A DNA stretch of 64,000 nucleotides from Burkholderia diffusa (GTDB lineage: Bacteria; Pseudomonadota; Gammaproteobacteria; Burkholderiales; Burkholderiaceae). Shown in pieces: positions 43,756 to 54,073 of this stretch. The notes below the pieces were generated by a model. The model was not told the origin of the DNA, did no database searches, and saw only the letters and a list, made by a program, of their open reading frames with translations. Every line of letters begins with the position of its first letter. The stretch's first letter is position 1. A program made the position numbers and the translations under genes. Location: positions 124,001 to 188,000 of the forward strand of contig NZ_CP013363.1 of NCBI RefSeq assembly GCF_001718315.1, given 5' to 3'.

Positions 43756-45477
43756 ATGGCTAGACAGACGATGGCGGAATATCTGGCGAAGACGCTGGCG
43801 GCAGCGGGCATCGAGCGCATCTGGGGGGTGACGGGCGACAGCCTGAACGGGCTGTCGTTCAGCCTGAGCCAGATCGGCTCGATTCGCTGGATGCATACGC
43901 GGCACGAGGAGAGCGCGGCGTTTGCCGCCGGCGCGGATGCCGCGTCGACCGGGCGGCTCGCGGTTTGCGCAGGCAGTTGCGGCCCCGGCAACCTGCACCT
44001 GATCAACGGCCTCTACGACTGCCACCGCAATCACCAGCCGGTGCTCGCGATCGCCGCGCACATTCCATCGACCGAGATCGGCCTCGGCTACTTCCAGGAA
44101 ACCCACCCGCAGGAACTGTTCCGCGAGTGCAGTCACTTCGCGGAACTCGTGACGAACGCATCGCAGTTCCCGCGCGTGCTCGCGCGCGCGATGCGCACCG
44201 CGATCGAGGAGCGCGGCGTCGCGGTGATCGTGCTGCCGGGCGACATCGCGCTCGGCGACGGCCCGGAAGAAGCACCCGCGTGGAGCGAGTCGGCGCCGCC
44301 GTCGATCCTGCCGGCCGACGCCGATCTCGACCGGCTCGCGGTGCTGCTCAACGGCTCCGACGCGGTCACGCTGCTGTGCGGCAGCGGCACGCAGGGCGCG
44401 CACGACGAGGTGGTCGCGCTGGCCGACACGCTCGGTGCGCCGGTCGTGCATGCGCTGCGCGGCAAGCAGTTCGTCGAATGGGACAACCCGTTCGACGTCG
44501 GAATGACGGGGTTGATCGGCTTCAGCTCGGGCTATCACGCGATGGAATCGTGCGACACGCTGCTGATGCTCGGCACGGACTTCCCGTACCGGCCGTTCTA
44601 TCCGACGAATGCGAAGATCGTGCAGATCGACTGGAAGGGCTCGCAACTTGGCCATCGCGCGCCGCTCGCGCTCGGGCTCGTCGGCACCGTGAAGGAAACG
44701 ATCGCGGCGCTGTTGCCGCGCCTCACGCGCAAGACGCAGCGGCGCTTCCTCGAGAACGCGCTGAAGCACTACGCGGCCGCCCGCAAGGGGCTCGACGATC
44801 TCGCGGTGGCCGAGCCGCCGGGCCGCGCGATTCATCCGCAATACCTGACGAAGATCGTCGACGAAGTCGCGGCCGACGACGCCATCTTCACGGCCGACGT
44901 CGGCACGCCGACGCTATGGGCCGCGCGCTACCTGACGATGAACGGCAAGCGACAGCTGCACGGCTCGTTCAATCACGGTTCGATGGCGAACGCGATGCCG
45001 CAGGCGCTCGGCGTGCAGGGCGCGCATCCGGGGCGGCAGGTCGTGTCGCTGTCGGGCGACGGCGGGCTGTCGATGCTGCTCGGCGATCTGCTGACTGCTC
45101 GCCAGCTCAATCTGCCGATCAAGATCGTCGTCTACAACAACAGCCTGCTCGGCTTCGTGTCGATGGAGCTGAAGGCGGCCGGCTACCTCGACACGAACGT
45201 CGATCTGAGCCCGACCGACTTCGCGGCGATCGCGAAGGGCGCGGGGATCTTCAGCGTGCGCGTCGAGCATTCGGAGAATGTCGAGCACGCGCTGCGCACC
45301 GCGTTCGCGCACGACGGGCCGGCGGTCATCGACGTCGTCACGTCGAAGTACGAACTGGCGATGCCGCCGAAGATCGAGATCGCACATGCGAAGGGCTTCA
45401 GCCTGTTCATGCTGCGCGCGATCCTCAGCGGTCGCGGCGACGAGATCGTCGAACTCGCGCGGACCAACCTGCGGTGA
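43756..45477 (+). CDS. poxB: Pyruvate dehydrogenase (quinone) / pyruvate oxidase
   Basis: ThDP- and FAD-dependent enzyme of 573 residues converting pyruvate to acetate and CO2 with electrons to quinone. [15 protein letters not shown] carries the cofactor-activating Glu; the ThDP motif is [20 protein letters not shown] through VVYNN. The C-terminus ([20 protein letters not shown]) is the membrane-binding type seen in PoxB. Two adjacent ATGs; the second (43756) has better spacing to GAGG. Confidence 0.92.
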   Translation: MARQTMAEYLAKTLAAAGIERIWGVTGDSLNGLSFSLSQIGSIRWMHTRHEESAAFAAGADAASTGRLAVCAGSCGPGNLHLINGLYDCHRNHQPVLAIAAHIPSTEIGLGYFQETHPQELFRECSHFAELVTNASQFPRVLARAMRTAIEERGVAVIVLPGDIALGDGPEEAPAWSESAPPSILPADADLDRLAVLLNGSDAVTLLCGSGTQGAHDEVVALADTLGAPVVHALRGKQFVEWDNPFDVGMTGLIGFSSGYHAMESCDTLLMLGTDFPYRPFYPTNAKIVQIDWKGSQLGHRAPLALGLVGTVKETIAALLPRLTRKTQRRFLENALKHYAAARKGLDDLAVAEPPGRAIHPQYLTKIVDEVAADDAIFTADVGTPTLWAARYLTMNGKRQLHGSFNHGSMANAMPQALGVQGAHPGRQVVSLSGDGGLSMLLGDLLTARQLNLPIKIVVYNNSLLGFVSMELKAAGYLDTNVDLSPTDFAAIAKGAGIFSVRVEHSENVEHALRTAFAHDGPAVIDVVTSKYELAMPPKIEIAHAKGFSLFMLRAILSGRGDEIVELARTNLR

Positions 45478-45500
45478 CGCGGCCGGGGCGGCGCGAACCG

Positions 45501-46417
45501 TCAGTTGTCCGACGGGTTTGCGCCGGAAGCCGTCCATTCGCGCACGGCGTCGATGAACAGCCGCAGCGCGGCGGGCGGATGCCGGTTCGCAGGATAGTAG
45601 AGGCACAGGCTGTCGAACGTCTGCTCCCATTCAGGCAACACGCGCACGAGCCGGCCGTCGGCCAGTTGCTCCGCGACGCGCTCATGCGTGACCCACGCGA
45701 TGCCGATGCCGGCGAGTGCCGCATCCACCATCAGGCTCAGATTGCCGAGCGTCATTGGCCCGTCGACGTCGACGCTCACGCGCTTGCCGTCGCGCATCAG
45801 GTCCCATCGATAGAGCGCGCCGCTTTCGAAGCGGAACCGGATGCATCGGTGTCGCGCGAGATCCTGCGGCGTGTCAGGCGCCGGGTGCCGCGCCAGGTAG
45901 TCGGGCGACGCGACCGCGACGAAGCGGACCGCGTCGCCGAAGCGCACGGCGATCATGTCGCGCGGCACGTCCTCGCGCACGCGGATGCCCGCGTCGAAGC
46001 CGTGTTCGACGATGTCGATGAGCCGCGAATCGACGACGAACTCCACATGAATGTCCGGGTAGCGCGCAACGAAACCGGGCAGCACATGCCGAATCAGCGG
46101 GCGCGACGCGGATTCCGACGCGCTGATCCGGATCTGGCCGGACGGCCGGTTGCGGGCGGTCGCGGCATCGTTCATCGCATCCTCGAGATCGGCGACGGCG
46201 GGCCGCACGCGCAACAGCAACTGTTCGCCGGCCTCGGTCAGCGCGACCGAGCGGGTCGTGCGGTTGAACAGCCGCACGCCGAGCCGCGCTTCGAGATGGC
46301 GGATCGCATGACTCAGCGCCGACGGCGACACGCCCAGGATGCGGGCCGCGCCGCTGAAGCTGCGCTGTTCCGCGATCGTGATGAAGGTCGTGAGTTCGCC
46401 GAGGCCAGTGCGCAGCA

Positions 46418-46418
<1 letters not shown>
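45501..46418 (-). CDS. LysR-family regulator
   Basis: A 305-residue LysR protein of the type paired with reductases: helix-turn-helix TTFITIAEQRSFSGAARILG, SPSALSHAIRHLEARLGVRL; effector domain from about 90 (SGQIRISASESASRPLIRHV). Divergent from an aldo/keto reductase gene, with two identical-geometry dyads between (46418-46435 and 46462-46479). The aldo/keto reductase is its probable target. Confidence 0.93.
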
Positions 46419-47522
<1,104 letters not shown>

Positions 47523-47659
47523 TCGGGCGGCCGTCGGTGGTACGGCCCGCATCGGCGGCGCAATCAGGGACAATCTTCACGTCGCCTTAAGTTTGCATTT
47601 CCTAGAATCGATTGATCGCCGCGCCAGCGCGGCTGACCGATTTGTTCAGGAGGATGCAC

Positions 47660-47749
47660 GTGAAAGAGCCCCGTGTCGTCGTAGCCCTGTTACAGGCAAT
47701 CATTGGCACGCCGAAGCTGAAGGCGCAACCGCGCAAGGTCGGCCGATGA
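47660..47749 (+). CDS. 29-codon ORF overlapping the start of the pmtA-like gene
   Basis: A short ORF starting with GTG at 47660, six bases after a perfect AGGAGG, encoding VKEPRVVVALLQAIIG followed by a basic tail (TPKLKAQPRKVGR). Its stop overlaps the next start (ATGA). The hydrophobic first half and basic tail suit a small membrane-associated peptide or simply a translation-coupling leader. The downstream gene has no good ribosome-binding site of its own. Confidence 0.55.
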   Translation: MKEPRVVVALLQAIIGTPKLKAQPRKVGR

Positions 47750-48336
47750 CCTGGCCGAACGCGTTGCGTGTCTCGGCACTATTCGTGCGCGAGTGGGTCG
47801 GCCGCCCGGCCGCGGTGGGCGCGTTATGCCCGAGTTCGCGGCATCTGGCCCGCGAGATGGCCGATGCGGTGCCGGATGGCGACGGGCTCGTCGTCGAGCT
47901 CGGCGGCGGCACCGGCGCGATCACCGCGGCGTTGCTCGAACGCGGCGTCGCGCCACGGCGCCTCGTCGTGGTCGAACGGTCGCCGGCGTTCGTGCAGCAC
48001 CTGCGACGCCGCTTTCCCGGTATCTCGATCGTGTCGGGCGACGCGCGGCAGCTCGAGCGGCTGCTGCCGCCCGACGCGGCGGTCGATGCGATCGTGTCCT
48101 GCCTGCCGCTGCGCACGCTGCCGCGCCAGGACGTGACGGCGATCGTCGGACAGTGCGAGCGCGTGCTGTCGGTCGATGGCGTGATGATCCAGTTCACTTA
48201 CGATTTGCGCGTGCCCGAGCGTCACCCGCTGCGCGATCCGGCATTTGTTGCCGATGCCAGCCGGATCGTGTGGGCAAATATTCCGCCTGCGCGCATCGTC
48301 ACGATGCGCCGGGCCGCGATCGGACAGGTGGCGTGA
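47746..48336 (+). CDS. PmtA-like phospholipid N-methyltransferase
   Basis: SAM-dependent methyltransferase of 196 residues. SALFVREWVGRPAAVGALCP followed by SSRHLAREM is the N-terminal pattern of bacterial phosphatidylethanolamine N-methyltransferases; the SAM motif is VVELGGGTGAITAALLE. It may make phosphatidylcholine or methylated intermediates at the membrane. Alternative: an rRNA adenine methyltransferase-like protein. ATG overlaps the stop of the 29-codon ORF. Confidence 0.78.
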   Translation: MTWPNALRVSALFVREWVGRPAAVGALCPSSRHLAREMADAVPDGDGLVVELGGGTGAITAALLERGVAPRRLVVVERSPAFVQHLRRRFPGISIVSGDARQLERLLPPDAAVDAIVSCLPLRTLPRQDVTAIVGQCERVLSVDGVMIQFTYDLRVPERHPLRDPAFVADASRIVWANIPPARIVTMRRAAIGQVA

Positions 48337-48576
48337 TGCCTGCATCGTGGCGCGCTTCCTTTCATTGACCCTGCGAATGTTGGCGGTCGAGCGGCGTCGC
48401 GTAGCTGCGCGCGATCAGGTCGCCCGAAAGGAAACGACATCCGGCATGAAAGGCGCCGGACGTTGACGCGGCGCACATGTAACGGTGGATCGTGGGGGGG
48501 TGTCGTGTCCGCGTTCACGCAGCGCCCACATGATCTGCGATGAATCACGTTGCGCCGCATCGTCGCGGCGCGAAAC

Positions 48577-48611
48577 AAAAAAACCGCCGGCAGGCGTGCG
48601 CCTGCGGGCGG
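48577..48611 (-). terminator. Rho-independent terminator of the porin gene
   Basis: A GC-rich stem of about 13 bp with one mismatch (48584-48596 with 48599-48611) is followed on the minus strand by seven T (48583-48577). It lies 55 bases past the porin stop. The remaining 48337-48665 holds no gene. Confidence 0.8.
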
Positions 48612-48665
48612 GCAAAGACACCACGGCAGACCCGCGCGGGTGTCGCGTGAAGACGGCGAGACGCG

Positions 48666-49817
48666 TCAGAACTTGTGGCGCAGCGCGAGCCGCACGGCCA
48701 CCTGATTCGACGTCGACGACGGCGCGTCGGTGCCGGGGATGAACGCCTGGTCGAGAATCGATCCGGTCTTGTCGCCGGCGATGTGCTGGTACGCGGCCTG
48801 CACGTACACGTCGGTCCGCTTCGACAGGTTGTAGTCGGCCATCAGCCCGACCGAGTGGATCTTCGGCTTCGCGTCGCCGGTCGACGCGTCGTATTTCTCG
48901 AGCGACAGCACGTACTGCGCACCGACCATGAACGCCGGCGTGATCTGGTACGCGCCGTTCACTTCGAAATTCTGGTACTTGATCGCGCTGACCGTCGCAC
49001 CCGGCGCGATGATTGCCCCCGGCGTGCCGAGATAGCCGTTGCCCGTCGGGTTCTTGTAGTTCGAGTTCGTGTACGCGAAGCCGACCGTCGCCGGGCCGAA
49101 CGTGTAATTGATGCCCGCGCCGAACACGCGCATGCGCTCGGCGATGTAGCTGGCGTCGTTCGCGGTGATCGCGCCGGCCGAGCCGTCGCCGGGGCGGTTC
49201 GCCTGCAGATATGCGGCGCCGATCAGCAGCCCGTTGTTCTGGTATTGCGCGCCGAAGCTGTATGCGCGATTGTCCGAGAAGCTCGTGCTGTTGCTGAAGC
49301 TGTATGCGCCGCCGAACTGGAAGCCGCCGAAGTTCGGGCTCGCGTACTTCACCGTGTTGTCGAGGCGGAACGAGTTGTCGGTGTTGTCGTTGTCGAACGG
49401 GTGCGCGAGCAGGTAGCCGCCCCAGTTGCCATTGGCGGTGGTCGGCGCGAGATAGTCGACGACGGAGTCGTACTGGCGACCGAAGGTCAGCGTGCCGTAC
49501 TGCGCCTGGCTCAGGCCGACATAGGCTTGCCGACCGAACATGCGGCCGCCCTGGTTGAGCCGGCCGCTGTTGACGTCGAAGCCGTTCTCGAGCTGGAAGA
49601 TCGCCTTCAGGCCGCCGCCGAGATCCTCGTTGCCCTTCAGGCCCCAGCGGCTGCCCTGCGCATAGCCGCTCGCCATTTCGTAGACGTGGCCGGTGCCGAC
49701 GTTGTTCGTGTAGTTGAGGCCTTCGTCGATCACGCCGTACAGCGTGACGCTGCTCTGCGCGAAGGCGGGCGACGCGAAGGCTGCGGTGACGGCGAGCGCG
49801 GTCAGTTTCCTGTTCAT
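48666..49817 (-). CDS. Outer-membrane porin, OmpC type
   Basis: A 383-residue trimeric-porin-family protein. Signal peptide LTALAVTAAFASPAFA, then QSSVTLYGVIDEGLNY, the mature start typical of Burkholderia/Neisseria porins. FGRQAYVGLSQAQYGTLTFG followed by RQYDSV is the family signature, and it ends with the beta-strand RLALRHKF with terminal Phe. General diffusion of small solutes. Terminator at 48577-48611. Confidence 0.95.
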   Translation of the reverse strand: MNRKLTALAVTAAFASPAFAQSSVTLYGVIDEGLNYTNNVGTGHVYEMASGYAQGSRWGLKGNEDLGGGLKAIFQLENGFDVNSGRLNQGGRMFGRQAYVGLSQAQYGTLTFGRQYDSVVDYLAPTTANGNWGGYLLAHPFDNDNTDNSFRLDNTVKYASPNFGGFQFGGAYSFSNSTSFSDNRAYSFGAQYQNNGLLIGAAYLQANRPGDGSAGAITANDASYIAERMRVFGAGINYTFGPATVGFAYTNSNYKNPTGNGYLGTPGAIIAPGATVSAIKYQNFEVNGAYQITPAFMVGAQYVLSLEKYDASTGDAKPKIHSVGLMADYNLSKRTDVYVQAAYQHIAGDKTGSILDQAFIPGTDAPSSTSNQVAVRLALRHKF

Positions 49818-50381
49818 TGAGATCTCCGGGTATCCAGCTTGTATCGGTTGTCGTGAGCGCGTCCGGTGAGGCGCGTCCCGTCATCCTGGGCGAAGCGGCG
49901 CGGCGCGCACGACACCGGTCCGCGCGAGCGCGGCGGCGTGCCGGCGGGCGGCGTCCGGTCCTGTCTCCTCCGATGACACCGCGCATTGTTCCGAAGCCGA
50001 ACCGGAACCGAAAGCGAGTAATTTCGATGGATGGAATCGGGTTCGCCGATGGAGGGCGACGGCCGGTTTCGACTACCGGAACGGCCCGCAGCGGCCGCGC
50101 TCCGACGCCGGTCGGCCAACGGCGGGACGCGGGCGCGACGTGTCCGGGCGAGGCCGGGAATGCCCTCGCAGAACCGGCCGGGAGGCCCGGCCGGCGGGCC
50201 TGACGGCGCTGCCGGCGATCGATTGGCGTGGCCGATTGCAATGATCGGAATTACTCGTTTCCCTAAACATATCGGCGGCTCGACCATGCAGGCTGACCGG
50301 ACGTGGACGGATACGCGATTCGCCGGTCGCCGCGCATGCCGCGACGCACAAACAACAGATTCGATTTGGAGACGACCCACC
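49818..50381. other. Divergent promoter region between porin and betaine-type transporter
   Basis: About 564 bases without a gene. In-frame upstream extensions of the transporter gene exist, but the signal peptide only fits the ATG at 50382. A less GC-rich patch around 50240-50275 and AT-containing sequence near 49980-50030 are the likely promoter areas. No clear operator seen. Confidence 0.45.
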
Positions 50382-51419
50382 ATGCAGATTCGACGACTGA
50401 GCACGGCGCTTCTTGCCGCCGCGACGATCCTGACCGCGCCCGCGGCCCATGCGGCCGGCGGCGCGTGCGCAGACGGCAAGACGGTCCATTTCGCGGGCAT
50501 CACGTGGGAAAGCGGATCGTTCGCGACCGAGGTGCTGCGGCAGATCATGGAGAAGGGCTACGGCTGCAAGACCGACGTCGTGCCGGGCAGCACGGCCGCG
50601 ACGGAAACGGCGCTCGCGCGCAACGATCTGCAGATCTGGGCCGAACAGTGGACGGGCCGCAGCGAGATCACCGCGAAGGCTGTCGCGTCGGGCGCCGTGA
50701 AGCTGATCGGCGACACGCTGCCGGGCGGCACGACGGAAGGCTGGTTCGTGCCCGAGTACGTGGTGAAGGGCGACCCGGCGCGCAACATCAAGCCGGTCGC
50801 GCCCGGGCTCGCGTCGGTCGACGATCTGCCCAAGTTCAAGCAGGTGTTCGCCGACGAGGAGGAGCCGGACAAGGGCCGGTTCCTGAACTGCCCGACCGGT
50901 TGGGACTGCGAGCGCGTGAACACGCGCCTGCTGAAGGTGCTGAAGCTCGACCAGTCGTACACGAACTTCCACCCGGGCACGGGCGCGGCGCTCGACGCGG
51001 CGATCGCGTCCGCGTACCAGCGCGGTGCGCCCATCGTGTTCTATTACTGGGGCCCGGCCGCGCTGATGGCGAAATACAAGTTCGCGGCGCTGAAGATGCC
51101 GGCCTATAACGAAGCATGCTGGAAGACGCTGCGCGACGAGAGCAGCACGCACCAGTGCGCGTCGTCGTACATGGTGTCGCGGCTGACTGTCGGCGTGTCG
51201 AAGCCGTTCGCCGACGCAAACCCCGATCTCGTCGGCGTGTTCGGCAAGGTGCGCTTTCCGATGGATTTCCTGAACCAGACGATCCTCGAGATGACCACGA
51301 AGAAGATCGACGGCGCGGCGATGGCCACGCAGTTCCTGAAGACGCGTCCGGACATGTGGAAGCAGTGGGTGCCGGCCGACGTCGCGCAGAAGATCGCCGG
51401 CAGCCTGAAAGGCGCGTAA
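50382..51419 (+). CDS. Glycine-betaine/quaternary-amine ABC transporter binding protein
   Basis: An OpuAC-family periplasmic protein of 345 residues; signal peptide LSTALLAAATILTAPAAHA. FAGITWESGSFATEVLRQIM and IWAEQWTGRSE give the aromatic/tryptophan-rich ligand region (Trp in WAEQWTG, YYWGP). Cysteines in GACAD, YGCKT, NCPTGWDCE and EACWK may form disulfides. First gene of a three-gene ABC operon. GGAG lies 10 bases before the ATG. Confidence 0.93.
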   Translation: MQIRRLSTALLAAATILTAPAAHAAGGACADGKTVHFAGITWESGSFATEVLRQIMEKGYGCKTDVVPGSTAATETALARNDLQIWAEQWTGRSEITAKAVASGAVKLIGDTLPGGTTEGWFVPEYVVKGDPARNIKPVAPGLASVDDLPKFKQVFADEEEPDKGRFLNCPTGWDCERVNTRLLKVLKLDQSYTNFHPGTGAALDAAIASAYQRGAPIVFYYWGPAALMAKYKFAALKMPAYNEACWKTLRDESSTHQCASSYMVSRLTVGVSKPFADANPDLVGVFGKVRFPMDFLNQTILEMTTKKIDGAAMATQFLKTRPDMWKQWVPADVAQKIAGSLKGA

Positions 51420-51489
51420 CCTGCGCGCGGCGGCGGGCTTGTGCCCGCTGCCGCCGTCACGCGCCTTCGCGGCGCGACGGAGAATCATC

Positions 51490-52455
51490 ATGAACGGCTT
51501 CTTCCTCCACCTGTCGATCGCCGACTGGGTCAACGGCGCGCTCGAGACGTTCGTCGCGCAATACGGCGACAGCTTCCATCACTTCAGCGCGCTGCTGTTG
51601 CGCTACCTGCTCGTGCCGCTCGAAGGCGCGCTGCGGGTGGCGCCGCCGTGGCTCGTGCTGCTCGTGGTCGGTGCGATCGCGTGGAACGCGACGCGCCGCA
51701 TCGGCCTCGGCGCGCTCTTCATGCTACTGCTTTACGCGATCGGCTGCTTCGGCCTGTGGGACAAGCTGATGCAGACGCTCGCGCTGATGCTCGTCGCAAC
51801 GGTGCTGTCGGTCGCGATCGGCGTGCCGATCGGCATTCTCGCGTCGCGCAGCCCGTGGCTGCGCCGGCTGCTGCTGCCCGTGCTCGACGTGATGCAGACG
51901 CTGCCGAGCTTCGTCTACCTGATTCCGGTGCTGATGCTGTTCGGGCTCGGCAAGGTGCCGGCCATCCTCGCGACGATCATCTACGCATTGCCGCCGCTGA
52001 TCCGGCTCACCGATCTCGGCATCCGCCAGGTCGATCCGGACGTGACCGAAGCCGCGCGCGCGTTCGGTACGACGCGCTGGCAGCTGCTCGTGAACGTGCA
52101 GTTGCCGCTCGCGCGGCCGAGCATCATGGCCGGCATCAACCAGACGACGATGATGGCGCTGTCGATGGTCGTGATCGCGTCGATGATCGGCTCGCGCGGG
52201 CTCGGCGAGGACGTGCTCGCGGGCATCCAGACGCTTGACGTCGGCAAGGGCACGCAGGCCGGCATCGCGATCGTGATCCTCGCGATCGTGATCGACCGCA
52301 TCAGCCAGGGCTTCGGCCAGGAACGGCGCGCGCGGCGGCGGCTGGCGCAGCAACGCCGCCAGAAAGGCGCGTCGCGCGTGCCGTACCGGCTGCCGCGCAA
52401 GGCGGCGCCGTCCGCCACCGATTCGAACCAGCCGGCGCAATCGTCGCGCGCATAG
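51490..52455 (+). CDS. ProW-type ABC transporter permease
   Basis: A 321-residue inner-membrane permease with about six hydrophobic helices. The EAA loop is [20 protein letters not shown] near residue 200; [20 protein letters not shown] is the ProW/OpuAB signature. The basic tail ([17 protein letters not shown]) is cytoplasmic. Between the binding protein and the ATPase (15 bases before it). Confidence 0.94.
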   Translation: MNGFFLHLSIADWVNGALETFVAQYGDSFHHFSALLLRYLLVPLEGALRVAPPWLVLLVVGAIAWNATRRIGLGALFMLLLYAIGCFGLWDKLMQTLALMLVATVLSVAIGVPIGILASRSPWLRRLLLPVLDVMQTLPSFVYLIPVLMLFGLGKVPAILATIIYALPPLIRLTDLGIRQVDPDVTEAARAFGTTRWQLLVNVQLPLARPSIMAGINQTTMMALSMVVIASMIGSRGLGEDVLAGIQTLDVGKGTQAGIAIVILAIVIDRISQGFGQERRARRRLAQQRRQKGASRVPYRLPRKAAPSATDSNQPAQSSRA

Positions 52456-52469
52456 CCACGGAGGCACAC

Positions 52470-53291
52470 ATGGCGACCATCGACGTCAAACACGTATACA
52501 AGCTGTTCGGGCCGGAGGCGGCGCATCCGCGCGTGCTCGACCTGTTGCGCGCGGGAAAGCGCAAGGCCGACGTGCTGTCGGAAACGGGCTGCAACGTCGG
52601 ACTCAACGACGTGAGCCTCGGCATCGCGTCGGGCGAGATCTTCGTGATCATGGGGTTGTCGGGCTCGGGGAAATCGACGCTCGTGCGGCACTTCAACCGG
52701 CTGATCGAACCGACCGCCGGCGAGATCGTGATCGACGGCAGCGACGTGATCAAGCTCGATCCGCACGGGCTGCGCGAGCTGCGCCGCTACAAGGTCAGCA
52801 TGGTGTTCCAGAACTTCGGACTGCTACCGCACCAGACCGTGCTCGACAATGCCGCGTATGCGCTGCGCACGCGCGGCGAGAACCGGCACGACGCGACGCA
52901 AGCCGCGCGCAACTGGCTGGCGAAGGTCGGGCTCGACGGTTACGCCGAGCATTACCCGGATGAACTGTCGGGCGGGATGCGGCAGCGGGTCGGCCTCGCG
53001 CGTGCGCTGGCGGCCGATACCGACGTGCTGCTGATGGACGAGGCATTTTCCGCGCTCGATCCGCTGATCCGCACCGAGATGCAGGATCAGTTGCTCGAGC
53101 TGCAGGCGACGTTGTCGAAGACGATCGTCTTCATCACGCACGATCTCGACGAGGCATTGCGCATCGGCGACCGGATCGCGATCCTGCGCGACGGCACGCT
53201 CGTGCAGGTCGGCACACCGGACGACATCCTGTCGCGGCCGGCGGACGATTATGTGCGGCGGTTCGTCGAGAAGCGCACGAGTGTGAGCTGA
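52470..53291 (+). CDS. ProV-type ABC transporter ATP-binding protein
   Basis: A 273-residue ATPase. Walker [22 protein letters not shown]-loop [16 protein letters not shown] signature [15 protein letters not shown], Walker [16 protein letters not shown], and the switch His in FITHDLDEA. It ends soon after the nucleotide-binding domain, lacking the C-terminal CBS domains with which ProV/OpuAA sense ionic strength. So this importer is probably not osmotically gated and may serve nutrition (betaine, choline or carnitine). Confidence 0.95.
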   Translation: MATIDVKHVYKLFGPEAAHPRVLDLLRAGKRKADVLSETGCNVGLNDVSLGIASGEIFVIMGLSGSGKSTLVRHFNRLIEPTAGEIVIDGSDVIKLDPHGLRELRRYKVSMVFQNFGLLPHQTVLDNAAYALRTRGENRHDATQAARNWLAKVGLDGYAEHYPDELSGGMRQRVGLARALAADTDVLLMDEAFSALDPLIRTEMQDQLLELQATLSKTIVFITHDLDEALRIGDRIAILRDGTLVQVGTPDDILSRPADDYVRRFVEKRTSVS

Positions 53292-53317
53292 ACCGGGAAT
53301 CGAAAGGAGCATGCAAT

Positions 53318-53349
53318 ACGGCGCATCGCGACGAGCGGTGCGCCGTTTT
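53318..53349 (+). terminator. Rho-independent terminator of the ABC operon
   Basis: ACGGCGCA (53318-53325) and TGCGCCGT (53339-53346) form an 8-bp stem followed by a T-run (53346-53349). It lies 27 bases after the ATPase stop. Confidence 0.78.
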
Positions 53350-53377
53350 CTGTTGGGATCCCGTGCCGGCGCGATGC

Positions 53378-53965
53378 CTACTTCGTGCCGATCGCACACG
53401 CGAGCGGATGCGACGGCACGTCATTGCGATACACGGCGACCGATGCGAAACCCGCGTCGGTCATCAGGCGCGCCAGTCTCTCGACGCGACAGGCATCGTA
53501 CGGTGCGCGATCGATGTCCCGCACGGTGATCGCAACGATCCCGCCGCGCCTGACGACGCGGCGCAATTCGCTCAAGCCGCGCGTTGGCGCAGGCCAGAAG
53601 TAGACGCAGTTGATCGAGAACGCCTTGTCGAACGCATCGTCGTCGAACGGCAGCGCGTCGACCGAGCCGAGCGCCAGTCGCACGCGCCCCTGATCGATGG
53701 CGGCGCGGTTCAGGCGTTGTGCTGCAGACAGCATGGTCGGTGAATGGTCTACGCCAGCGATGCGGCAGGACGGCGCCGCTTCGGTGGCGAGCCGGATTGC
53801 GTCGCCGGGGCCGAACCCGACTTCGAGTGCATGGTCGCCATCCTCGATGGCCAGCAGCGACAGCGTCCACGCGTTGTCCGGCCGGTTGTGCCGGCGCATG
53901 ATGCGACCGACGATCCGGCCGATCACGCCGCGCGGCAAGCCGGGTTGCCCGAGATGAGTCGTCAT
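53378..53965 (-). CDS. SAM-dependent methyltransferase
   Basis: A class I methyltransferase of 195 residues. HALEVGFGPGDAIRLATEAA is motif I, GVDHSP motif II, and FDKAFSINCVYFWPAP the post-II region. The start at 53965 has GGAGGG 6-11 bases upstream. Related to the ubiquinone/menaquinone-type Methyltransf_11 branch; substrate unknown. It is convergent to the ABC operon. Confidence 0.87.
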   Translation of the reverse strand: MTTHLGQPGLPRGVIGRIVGRIMRRHNRPDNAWTLSLLAIEDGDHALEVGFGPGDAIRLATEAAPSCRIAGVDHSPTMLSAAQRLNRAAIDQGRVRLALGSVDALPFDDDAFDKAFSINCVYFWPAPTRGLSELRRVVRRGGIVAITVRDIDRAPYDACRVERLARLMTDAGFASVAVYRNDVPSHPLACAIGTK

Positions 53966-54073
53966 GGTGTTGCCCTCCGGTTCGACGGGGAGCAAGACGC
54001 GTGCCGCCGCCGCGACGTGTGGGGGGCACACGCAAGGCCGCTTGCCGGCGCGGTCAGCCAGTGTCACCCCGCG

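Noticed and set aside
50031..50381. Long in-frame N-terminal extension of the betaine-binding protein
   Set aside because: The signal peptide starts at 50382; the extension is Arg/Gly-rich and would bury the signal sequence.
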